56,555 nucleotides of DNA, taken from the NCBI GenBank assembly GCA_900314255.1, contig OMUP01000141.1, positions 1 through 56,555 of the forward strand, given 5' to 3'. Of this stretch, positions 49,805-56,555 are shown piece by piece. This DNA comes from an uncultured Lachnospiraceae bacterium (GTDB taxonomy: Bacteria; Bacillota; Clostridia; Lachnospirales; Lachnospiraceae). The position numbers and the translations under genes were made by a program. The stretch's first letter is position 1. Every line of letters starts with the position of its first letter. Under the pieces are notes generated by a model. It was not told the origin of the DNA, ran no database searches, and saw only the letters and a list, made by a program, of their open reading frames with translations.

Positions 49805-50710
49805 TTATTCATCCTGTCTTCGCAGTTTCTTCTGAATATCCGGATGCCGGACGATGTCTGCCGGAGTGAGAAGGATCTGTGCTCCCTGCGCCAGAAGACG
49901 GTTGCAGCCGCTGCTCATCGCGTCATTCATTCTCCCGGGCACGGCAAGAATGTCCTTTCCCTGCTCCGCCGCCTGATCGGCCGTGATCAGGGATCCGGAC
50001 TTTTCCGCCGCTTCGACCACCACACAGACATCCGCCAGACCGCTGATGATGCGGTTGCGCACCGGAAAGTGCTCGCGCAGCGGCTCCGTTCCCGGCGGAT
50101 ACTCCGAGAGTATCCCTCCGCCGCTCTCCAGAATTGCTTCAAACAGATCGATGTTTTCTCTCGGATAGCAGATGTCCACACCGCAGCCCAGAACCGCCCA
50201 GGTTCTGCCGCCAGCCTCCACGGCCGCTCTTCCGGCAGCAGCGTCAATCCCGGATGCCAGGCCGGAAATAACGGAAACGCCGTTTTCCGCGCACACTCTG
50301 CCGATCTGTGCAGCAGCCATCTTCCCGTACATCGTGCACCGTCTGGATCCCACAACTGCAGCGGCGGGTGTGTCCTCTTCCGGAAGAGTTCCGCGCCAGA
50401 AAAGGCATAGAGGCTTTCCCGGGATCATGGTCAGCTTTTCCGGATATCCCGCACTTCCCTCGCAGACCATCCGGATACCCGCGCGCTTCATATTCTGATA
50501 CCGCCTTGCAGCCTCTCCGCTTTCCCGCAGGCGGATAAATTCCTGTGCCTGTCTTTCCTTCAGTCCGGCCGCCTTTTCAATTTCTTCCCGGCCGGCATGA
50601 AGAATCCGTTCCGGATCATTTCCGAAAAATGCCAGCAGCTTCTGCGCCCGGACTGTCCCGACGCCTGGCAGACAGCTGAAAAGAAAATACAGGTATTCTT
50701 TCTGATTCAT
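49805..50710 (-). CDS. dprA: DNA-processing protein DprA
   Basis: 301 residues. An N-terminal helix-hairpin-like region (FFGNDPERILHAGREEIEKA) is followed by the Rossmann DprA domain: AAVVGSRRCTMYGKMAA, ISGLASGIDAAAGRAAVEAG, LGCGVDICYPREN and HFPVRNRIISGLADV. DprA loads RecA onto incoming single-stranded DNA in transformation. The protein stops soon after the Rossmann domain, so the C-terminal winged-helix domain found in many DprA proteins is absent. Its start overlaps the comM stop by four bases. Confidence 0.95.
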   Translation of the reverse strand: MNQKEYLYFLFSCLPGVGTVRAQKLLAFFGNDPERILHAGREEIEKAAGLKERQAQEFIRLRESGEAARRYQNMKRAGIRMVCEGSAGYPEKLTMIPGKPLCLFWRGTLPEEDTPAAAVVGSRRCTMYGKMAAAQIGRVCAENGVSVISGLASGIDAAAGRAAVEAGGRTWAVLGCGVDICYPRENIDLFEAILESGGGILSEYPPGTEPLREHFPVRNRIISGLADVCVVVEAAEKSGSLITADQAAEQGKDILAVPGRMNDAMSSGCNRLLAQGAQILLTPADIVRHPDIQKKLRRQDE

Positions 50711-52245
50711 GTCTCTCCTTTGTTTCCCAGATCTTCAATTCCGCTTCGGTATGACACAGCCTCCAGCAGATGTTCTTCGCGGATGATGCTGCTTCCTGCC
50801 AGATCCGCAATCGTTCTGGCTGTCTTTAAAATCCGGTGATATCCCCTTACGCTGATGGAATTTTTACGGCAGAATGCCGCCAGAAGCTTCTCACCTTCTG
50901 CGTCCGTCCGGCAGAAGCGCTGAATCTGTCCCGGTCCTATCTGTGAATTGAACTTCAGGCCGCTGTCCCGGAAGCGCTGCAGCTGTCTTAATCTGGCCTC
51001 TTCCGCCGCCTGCTGCATTCCGGCCGTTGTATACACTTCTTCCTGTCCTGTCGGATTCATGCTCAGACTGTCGTATTCGACCGCGTTCAGACAGACGCCG
51101 ATGTCAAAGCGGTCCCAGAGAGGACGGGAAATGCGGGTCAGATACTTTTTCGGATTTTCCCCTTCGCCCGTTTTGTCCGGATTCATACTCGCTGCCAGCA
51201 GAACTCTGGCCGGGAATGTATACGCCGACTTAAGTCCGGTGACCCTTACAAAGCCGTCCTGCAGAGGAGCTCTCAGCGCTTCCAGAATCCGCAGATCAAA
51301 TTCAGGCATTTCATCCAGAAACAGAACGCCCTGATCTGCCAGCGTCACCTCACCGGGTCTTGCATCTGCCCCGCCGCCAAGCATCGCCGGAAGGGTAATG
51401 CGCGTCCCGGGTGAGCGGAACGGCCTTTGTTTCATGAGCCCGCTTCCGCTCAGGAGTCCGGCAGCGGAATATATTTTGGTCAGTTCAAGACTTTCTGCGT
51501 ACGTGAGAGAAGGGAGAATCCCGGACAGTCTCCTGGCGATCATCGTCTTTCCGCTGCCGGGCGGCCCGATAAATGCGATGTTGTGCATGCCGCTTGCCGC
51601 CACCAGCGCAGCCCGCTTTGCTTTTTCCTGTCCGCGGACATCCGAAAAGTCCTCTGAGAGCACATCTGGATAAGCGTCCGGAAAGGCAGAAGTCTTCTGC
51701 TTTCGTCCGCCGCTGCTGACACCGGTGAGCGTTCCCCGGCCGTTGATGAATTCGCAGCACTCGCGCAGAGACGACGCGCCGAACACCTGAACATCGGTCA
51801 GTTCTTCGCACTCCGCGAGATTGGCCACAGGAACGATGCAGGCTGCCTTTCCCGATTCCCGCGCCGCGCAGACCCCCGGAAGCACACCGCGAACAGGCAG
51901 TATGTCGCCGTTCAGGCTCAGTTCTCCCATGAAAAAAAGATACGGGATTCTGTCCGGTCTGATGAGCTCATTGGCAAGAAGAATGCCGATCGCAATCGGA
52001 AGATCCAGGGCGGTCCCGTCTTTGCGCACACCTGCCGGAGAAAGATTGATAAGAATTTTCTGCTGCCGCAGCGTATAGCCGGTATTCCTGATCGCTATCC
52101 GCACACGCTCACGGCTCTCCCGCACTTCGCTCCCGGGGACACCGACAACCTCGATCGAAGGAATCCCGAACGCAGCATCGGTCTCAACGCGCACAATCTG
52201 CGCGTAAATGCCCGCGAACGCACATCCGGACACACAGCTGAACAT
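50707..52245 (-). CDS. comM: ComM/YifB-family AAA+ Mg-chelatase-like helicase
   Basis: 512 residues. The N-terminal Lon-like domain (AAFGIPSIEVVGVPGSEVRE, LNLSPAGVRKDGTALDLPIAIG-like region) is followed by the AAA+ domain with Walker A GPPGSGKTMIARRL near residue 225, Walker B VLFLDEMPEF and the C-terminal ISVRGYHRILKTARTIADL helices. ComM is a branch-migration helicase in transformation in other bacteria. The start matches relatives, but no Shine-Dalgarno sequence is seen before the ATG. First gene of the dprA-topA-codY operon. Confidence 0.93.
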   Translation of the reverse strand: MFSCVSGCAFAGIYAQIVRVETDAAFGIPSIEVVGVPGSEVRESRERVRIAIRNTGYTLRQQKILINLSPAGVRKDGTALDLPIAIGILLANELIRPDRIPYLFFMGELSLNGDILPVRGVLPGVCAARESGKAACIVPVANLAECEELTDVQVFGASSLRECCEFINGRGTLTGVSSGGRKQKTSAFPDAYPDVLSEDFSDVRGQEKAKRAALVAASGMHNIAFIGPPGSGKTMIARRLSGILPSLTYAESLELTKIYSAAGLLSGSGLMKQRPFRSPGTRITLPAMLGGGADARPGEVTLADQGVLFLDEMPEFDLRILEALRAPLQDGFVRVTGLKSAYTFPARVLLAASMNPDKTGEGENPKKYLTRISRPLWDRFDIGVCLNAVEYDSLSMNPTGQEEVYTTAGMQQAAEEARLRQLQRFRDSGLKFNSQIGPGQIQRFCRTDAEGEKLLAAFCRKNSISVRGYHRILKTARTIADLAGSSIIREEHLLEAVSYRSGIEDLGNKGET

Positions 52246-52322
52246 AGATTTTTAAAGGCTGATGAATGAAACAGAAGAAAAATACAGTGTTATAGTAGCA
52301 TGAATCCTTCTGAAACTCAAAT

Positions 52323-52351
52323 AAAAAAAGCTCTGCCAAAGCCGCAGAGCT
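52323..52351 (-). terminator. Intrinsic terminator after the A24-like membrane protein
   Basis: On the minus strand AGCTCTGC pairs with GCAGAGCT across a 7-base loop (52329-52351), followed by a run of at least six T. Confidence 0.88.
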
Positions 52352-52357
52352 CATTCT

Positions 52358-52930
52358 TTAGAAAAATCCGACATACCATGTCATAAACCGCGCGCCGCAG
52401 ACCGCACACAGCCAGCAGGCGGCAAAGGAAGCCACTCCTGTCGGAATGCGTCTGTCAAGCCGGATATTTCCGGCGATCAGAGCCACAAGCAGTTCGATGA
52501 AAAATCCCGGAATGCCGACGGCAATCCCGAAATAAAAGCCCGGAAGAGCGAGCAGGATGCAGTCTGTCACCGAAAAAAACACGCCTTCCTGCTCATGCCG
52601 CTTCCAGTATTTTTTCGCGAGAACCTGCAGAAGAAACGCCAGGCCAAGCAGCACACCGCCGCCGAGCAGCCCGGACAACAGCCGGCTTCCCCAGGCCGCA
52701 TATGTATCACCCGTGAGCAGGATCGTCACGAGCCACCAGATAAGAGCAAATACGGCAAATTCCCTGGTCCCCCTGCCAGATGTCTGCCGGAATGCAGCCC
52801 CCGCCGTGGCAGCAGCAAGCCCGAGCAGAGGAATGACGTCAATGTCTTCCCCGTAAACGAAGAACAGGCTTACATACTGCAGGGCCAGCAGCACAAGGAT
52901 GACAATTCCGGCGCGGTTTGTGCGCTTCAT
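52358..52930 (-). CDS. Six-helix membrane protein, divergent prepilin-peptidase (A24)-like
   Basis: 190 residues with about six membrane helices. The middle and end (LSGLLGGGVLLGLAFLLQVL, SVTDCILLALPGFYFG, RRIPTGVASFAACW) align in style with prepilin peptidases, whose second catalytic Asp sits in GxGD before KLLAALG; here GxGD is replaced by SVTD. The first catalytic Asp motif (D..RR.IP) is not recognisable. It may be an inactive or divergent A24 member, or an unrelated membrane protein. The ATG overlaps the upp stop by one base, so it is co-translated with upp. Confidence 0.6.
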   Translation of the reverse strand: MKRTNRAGIVILVLLALQYVSLFFVYGEDIDVIPLLGLAAATAGAAFRQTSGRGTREFAVFALIWWLVTILLTGDTYAAWGSRLLSGLLGGGVLLGLAFLLQVLAKKYWKRHEQEGVFFSVTDCILLALPGFYFGIAVGIPGFFIELLVALIAGNIRLDRRIPTGVASFAACWLCAVCGARFMTWYVGFF

Positions 52931-53574
52931 TATTTCGTACCGAAAATTCTGTCCCCGGCATCCCCGAGCCCAGGGCAGATATATGCGTCTGCGTTCAGCT
53001 CGCGGTCGAGCTGTCCGACATAAATCTGAATATCCGGGTATGTCTTCGCAAGTCTCTCCAGTCCTTCCGGAGCGGCGATGATGCACATAAACTTGATTTT
53101 GCGCCCGCCGTGCTGACGGATCAGTTTGATGGCATCACACGCGGAACCGCCGGTGGCCAGCATCGGATCGGTCACCACGATGGTCCGCTCTTCGATCGGA
53201 CTTGGAAGCTTGCAGTAATACTCGTGCGGTTCATGTGTCTCAGGATCTCTGTAAAGACCGATATGTCCGACTTTGGCCGTCGGCACAAGATCCAGAATAC
53301 CTTCCACCATGCCAAGACCCGCGCGCAGAATCGGAACAACCGCCAGCTTTCTGCCGGCGATGACCGGAGACATGCATTTCTCGATCGGTGTTTCTACTTC
53401 AATGTCTTTCATCGGAAGATCACTGAGCGCCTCATAGCCCATCAGCATTCCGATTTCCTCGACGAGTGCGCGGAATTCGTTCGTTCCGGTCGATTTGTCG
53501 CGAAGTCTTGTGATTTTGTGCTTGATCAGCGGATGTTCCATGATCGTAATGTTTTCATTGTCCTTGTAATGCAT
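52930..53574 (-). CDS. upp: Uracil phosphoribosyltransferase
   Basis: 214 residues. It makes UMP from uracil and PRPP. The N-terminal [20 protein letters not shown] and the PRPP loop [18 protein letters not shown] are diagnostic, and the C-terminal [13 protein letters not shown] binds uracil. The ATG at 53574 has AGGGG four bases upstream; an internal ATG at 53541 is less likely. Its promoter lies at the end of the HAD gene. With the UraA-like permease it forms a uracil salvage route. Confidence 0.97.
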   Translation of the reverse strand: MHYKDNENITIMEHPLIKHKITRLRDKSTGTNEFRALVEEIGMLMGYEALSDLPMKDIEVETPIEKCMSPVIAGRKLAVVPILRAGLGMVEGILDLVPTAKVGHIGLYRDPETHEPHEYYCKLPSPIEERTIVVTDPMLATGGSACDAIKLIRQHGGRKIKFMCIIAAPEGLERLAKTYPDIQIYVGQLDRELNADAYICPGLGDAGDRIFGTK

Positions 53575-53629
53575 AACTCCCCTTTCGCCGCATGACTGCC
53601 AGCGGCCTGGTTTTCGATGTATTTTCTAG

Positions 53630-53658
53630 ATTATAGGCTTTCCGCGCTCTCAGCACAA
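53630..53658 (-). promoter_or_regulatory. Promoter of upp
   Basis: On the minus strand TTGTGC (forward 53653-53658) and TATAAT (53630-53635) are 17 bases apart. The -35 overlaps the last codons of the HAD gene. Confidence 0.6.
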
Positions 53659-54498
53659 CCCGAAGTGGCGGAATGCATTTCGTATCCCGTCCTTGTCATA
53701 GTCATCGGTCACGTAATCCGCCTGTCCCTTCAGATCCGGGTTGGCATTGCCCATGGCCACGCTGATGCCTGCTGCAGCCAGCATCTCCCGGTCGTTGGCG
53801 CCGTCTCCGAACGCTATAGTCTGACTCACGGGAACATTCAGCGCTTCGCAGATCAGGGAAATGCCATCCGCCTTCGACACGCCTTTCTCACTGATCTCGC
53901 CGATCCCCTGCTGTCCTTTCAGGAAGCTTGACGGAAGGACAAGACATCCCGGCATCGCTGCCTGCATTTCGCCGGCCGCATAACGGCTGTGATAGTACAG
54001 AATCTTGTTCACGCCGTGCGTTCCGGCAAACTCGCGGGCCTGTTCGTCGGAAAAATTTCCTTCGCAGATCGGGCGGACAATTTTTGCATAATTGGCTTCG
54101 ACTCTTGCCCTTTCCCCCTCGCCGAGGCGCTTCACGGCACCTTCGATCAGATTGTCGATCGAATTCCGGTACTGGTACATGTAATCATTGCACTCGCAGA
54201 TGAAATCGGCTTTACTCGCCTGCAGCCAGGTCATCACGCGCACTGTCATGTCCGCTGGCATCGGCCGGCTGCGCAGCACTCTGCCGTCCAGTTCCACATA
54301 GGCGCCGGCACCGGCCACATAGCCGGAAAAAAGACCGCTCTCGCGCATGTGCGGATAAATCTCACACATCGAACGGCCCGATCCGATGATCAGGCGGTGC
54401 CCGTTATTTTTTGCCTCTTCCAGCGCCTCCCTCGTCGAATCCGGAATCGTGCCGCGCATATCCGTCAGTGTGCCGTCAATATCAAGAAAAATCAGCAT
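53650..54498 (-). CDS. HAD-superfamily hydrolase, Cof type
   Basis: 282 residues. Motif I is FLDIDGTLTD at the N-terminus (Asp6 nucleophile), motif II is IIGSGR near residue 35, motif III is the Lys in FLKGQQGIG, and motif IV is AFGDGANDREMLAAAG near residue 240. A type C2B cap domain fills the middle. These enzymes dephosphorylate sugar or cofactor phosphates; the substrate is unknown. It lies between glycogen phosphorylase and upp. The ribosome binding site is weak. Confidence 0.92.
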   Translation of the reverse strand: MLIFLDIDGTLTDMRGTIPDSTREALEEAKNNGHRLIIGSGRSMCEIYPHMRESGLFSGYVAGAGAYVELDGRVLRSRPMPADMTVRVMTWLQASKADFICECNDYMYQYRNSIDNLIEGAVKRLGEGERARVEANYAKIVRPICEGNFSDEQAREFAGTHGVNKILYYHSRYAAGEMQAAMPGCLVLPSSFLKGQQGIGEISEKGVSKADGISLICEALNVPVSQTIAFGDGANDREMLAAAGISVAMGNANPDLKGQADYVTDDYDKDGIRNAFRHFGLC

Positions 54499-54540
54499 AA
54501 TCGTCTCTCACTTGTAAGACCTCTTGTAAATCCTTCCCCT

Positions 54541-54571
54541 AAAAAACGGCATGAAGAATTTCTTCATGCCG
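54541..54571 (-). terminator. Intrinsic terminator after glycogen phosphorylase
   Basis: On the minus strand CGGCATGAAGA pairs with TCTTCATGCCG across a 3-base loop (54547-54571), followed by six T. Confidence 0.92.
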
Positions 54572-54593
54572 CAAAAAGCAAATTATATGGAAC

Positions 54594-56555
54594 TTACTGT
54601 TCCTCCGGCATTGTAACATGGACCTTGTCAAGATGCCAGATGTCCCTTACGTATTCCTCGATGGTGCGGTCGGAGGAGAACTTGCCGGAGCAGGCGGTGT
54701 TGAGCAGTGCGCTTCTGGTCCAGGCAGTTCTGTCTCTGTAGCGTCTCTCGATTTCATCCTGAGCCTGGATGTACGAGCGGAAGTCCTTCAGAATGAAGTA
54801 GGTATCCGCCCGGCGTCCCGGTGTGCTCACGAGCAGTGAATTGTAAATGTCGCGGAACAGCTCCGGATTGTCCGGCGCGTACTTGCCATTGACGAGTTCC
54901 AGCAGGACCTGACGAATCTCCTGGTCGTTGTTGAAGATCTCCATCGGATCGTATCCGCCGTTGTTCTCGTAATTGACGACCTCCTCGGCGCTCATTCCGA
55001 AAATAACCGCATTTTCTTTGCCGACCTCCTGAACGATTTCGACGTTTGCTCCGTCCATGGTTCCAAGCGTAATCGCTCCGTTGAGCATGAACTTCATGTT
55101 GCCGGTTCCGGACGCCTCCTTGGACGCCGTCGAAATCTGTTCAGACACGTCTGCAGCGGCAAAAATGATCTCGCCGTTGCTCACGCGGTAGTTCTCGATG
55201 AAGACAACCTTGAGCTTGCCGTTTATGGATTTGTCATTGTTGATGACATCTGCCACGCTGTTGATGAGCTTGATTGTCTTCTTGGCGATCGCATAGCCGG
55301 CCGCTGCCTTTGCGCCGAAGATAAATGTCCTCGGGTAGATATCCATTTCCGGATGCATCTTGATCTTGTCGTACAGATACATCACATGCAGAATATTCAG
55401 CAGCTGTCTCTTGTACTCATGCAGACGCTTTACCTGAACATCGAAGATCGAATCCGGATTTACCTCGATCCCGTTGTTCTTGTAAATGTACTCCGCCAGA
55501 CGTTCCTTGTTCTTATGCTTGATCTCCGCGAAATCCTGAAGTGCCTCCGGATCATCCGCATAGACTTTAAGCTTTGAAATCTGCGAGAGATCGCGGATCC
55601 ATCCGTCTCCGATCTTGTCGGTGACCCAGTCTGCCAGAAGCGGATTGCCGTGCAGAAGGAAGCGGCGCTGGGTGATTCCGTTGGTCTTGTTGTTGAACTT
55701 CTCCGGGAACATCTCGTAGAAGTCTTTGAGTTCCTGCTTCTCAAGAATTTCCGTGTGAAGCCTTGCCACTCCGTTGACCGAGAAGCCGGCGCAGATCGCC
55801 ATATTGGCCATCTTGACCTGTCCGTCATAAATCACGGCCATCTTGCGGATCTTTTCGTTGTTGTTCGGATACTTCGCCTTGATCTGCTCGATGAAACGGC
55901 GGTTGATCTCCTCGACAATCTGGTAGATACGCGGCAGGAGTCTCGAGAACAGCTCGATCGGCCATTTCTCAAGAGCTTCCGCCATGATCGTGTGATTGGT
56001 GTAAGCGACGCAGTGGGTCGTGACTTCCCACGCCTCGTCCCAGCCGAATCCGTGTTCATCCATCAGAATGCGCATCAGTTCCGGAACAGTCAGCGTCGGG
56101 TGGGTGTCGTTCATCTGGAACACAACCTTCTCCGGCAGCTTGTGCAGATCGTCGTTGTGCTCAAGGAAATGCGCGATCGCCTGCTGCAGGGAAGCGGAAA
56201 CAAAGAAATACTGCTGCTTTAAGCGCAGTTCCTTTCCGGCATAATGGTTGTCGTTTGGGTACAGAACCTCCACGATCGTCTTTGCCAGATTCTCCTCTTC
56301 CACCGCCTGGTTGTACTCGCCCTTGTCAAATGAGCACAGATTGAACGTATTCACAGGCTCCGCGTCCCAGATCCGGAGCGTATTGACGGTGTTTACGCCA
56401 TACCCCAGAATCGGAATATCGTAGGGAACCGCGTACACCGCGTTGTAGCCTTCCTGTGAGAAGACATTTTTCTTGTTGACATCATCCCAGGTGACCTTGA
56501 CGTATCCGCCAAACATGACTTTGTGGCGGTATTCCCGCTTGATCTCAAACGGATA
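54594..56555 (-). CDS. glgP: Glycogen/alpha-glucan phosphorylase (5' end beyond window)
   Basis: Partial: about 653 C-terminal residues of a protein that is usually about 800-830 long; the start lies beyond 56555. It releases glucose 1-phosphate from glycogen or maltodextrin. The pyridoxal-phosphate Lys is in EASGTGNMKFMLNGAITLGT; other conserved blocks are VFQMNDTHPTLTVPELMRIL, FNNKTNGITQRRFLLHGNP and DVQVKRLHEYKRQLLNILH. An in-frame ATG at 56516 is internal, since homologous sequence continues before it. The phosphohexomutase at 36006-37688 could process its product. Confidence 0.96.
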   Translation of the reverse strand, partial: YPFEIKREYRHKVMFGGYVKVTWDDVNKKNVFSQEGYNAVYAVPYDIPILGYGVNTVNTLRIWDAEPVNTFNLCSFDKGEYNQAVEEENLAKTIVEVLYPNDNHYAGKELRLKQQYFFVSASLQQAIAHFLEHNDDLHKLPEKVVFQMNDTHPTLTVPELMRILMDEHGFGWDEAWEVTTHCVAYTNHTIMAEALEKWPIELFSRLLPRIYQIVEEINRRFIEQIKAKYPNNNEKIRKMAVIYDGQVKMANMAICAGFSVNGVARLHTEILEKQELKDFYEMFPEKFNNKTNGITQRRFLLHGNPLLADWVTDKIGDGWIRDLSQISKLKVYADDPEALQDFAEIKHKNKERLAEYIYKNNGIEVNPDSIFDVQVKRLHEYKRQLLNILHVMYLYDKIKMHPEMDIYPRTFIFGAKAAAGYAIAKKTIKLINSVADVINNDKSINGKLKVVFIENYRVSNGEIIFAAADVSEQISTASKEASGTGNMKFMLNGAITLGTMDGANVEIVQEVGKENAVIFGMSAEEVVNYENNGGYDPMEIFNNDQEIRQVLLELVNGKYAPDNPELFRDIYNSLLVSTPGRRADTYFILKDFRSYIQAQDEIERRYRDRTAWTRSALLNTACSGKFSSDRTIEEYVRDIWHLDKVHVTMPEEQ

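Overview
The window looks like chromosomal DNA from an anaerobic, plant-polysaccharide-using member of the Clostridia, most likely Lachnospiraceae. Reasons: CodY, MecA, a YesM/YesN-type two-component pair, type III pantothenate kinase, an ECF transporter S component, a clostridial comM-dprA-topA-codY-rpsB-tsf order, many glycoside hydrolases, strong GGAGG ribosome binding sites, and a tRNA without encoded CCA. Base composition is moderately GC-rich by eye. I saw no phage, insertion sequence, CRISPR array or rRNA. The species call is inference.

Layout. 1-2917 (minus): a MoxR-type AAA ATPase (cut by the window start), a VWA/MIDAS protein and a leucine-rich-repeat protein in one overlapping operon. 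3066-4406 (plus): a secreted coiled-coil SleB-type cell-wall hydrolase. 4409-9048 (minus): an ECF S component, coaX, coaBC (pantothenate to coenzyme A) and a family 43 glycosidase. 9213-9329 (plus): a tiny basic protein with its own promoter and terminator. 9387-16402 (minus): a sugar ABC system with two paralogous lipoprotein binding proteins, two permeases, a GH105 hydrolase, a possible 34-residue protein and an SGNH esterase; no ATPase is encoded here. 17198-21963 (plus): a uracil-type permease, then a YesM-like kinase and a YesN-like AraC-type response regulator. 22039-26359 (minus): carAB. 26540-35913: a single-TM BNR-like protein, a DUF5107/TPR protein, an AraC regulator, a divergent GH2 enzyme and a PAP2 membrane protein. 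36006-44846: phosphoglucomutase, a YczE-like membrane protein, tRNA-Pro(CGG), a GtaA-like protein, an alpha/beta hydrolase, and a mecA - S66 peptidase - patatin operon. 44987-52245 (minus): housekeeping block comM, dprA, topA, codY | rpsB, tsf. 52358-56555 (minus): glycogen phosphorylase (cut by the window end), a HAD phosphatase, upp and a small membrane protein.

Two regulatory circuits stand out. (1) The three minus-strand promoters of the ABC system (both binding proteins and the permease pair) share a motif, AGT(A/C)GG(C/A)AAT(A/T)T, whose first base lies exactly 60 bp upstream of the -10 hexamer in every case, with a weaker second half about 21 bp downstream. The nearby YesN-like regulator is the obvious candidate to bind it. 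(2) A 36-bp element occurs twice (35/36 identical) flanking the AraC-regulator gene, each copy pointing at the promoter of one target (DUF5107/TPR gene and GH2 gene), with a partial third copy over the start codon of the DUF5107 gene. Neither enzyme has a signal peptide, so this unit probably handles an imported glycoside. Several transcription units are packed so tightly that a terminator and the next promoter overlap (codY/rpsB and tsf/mecA).
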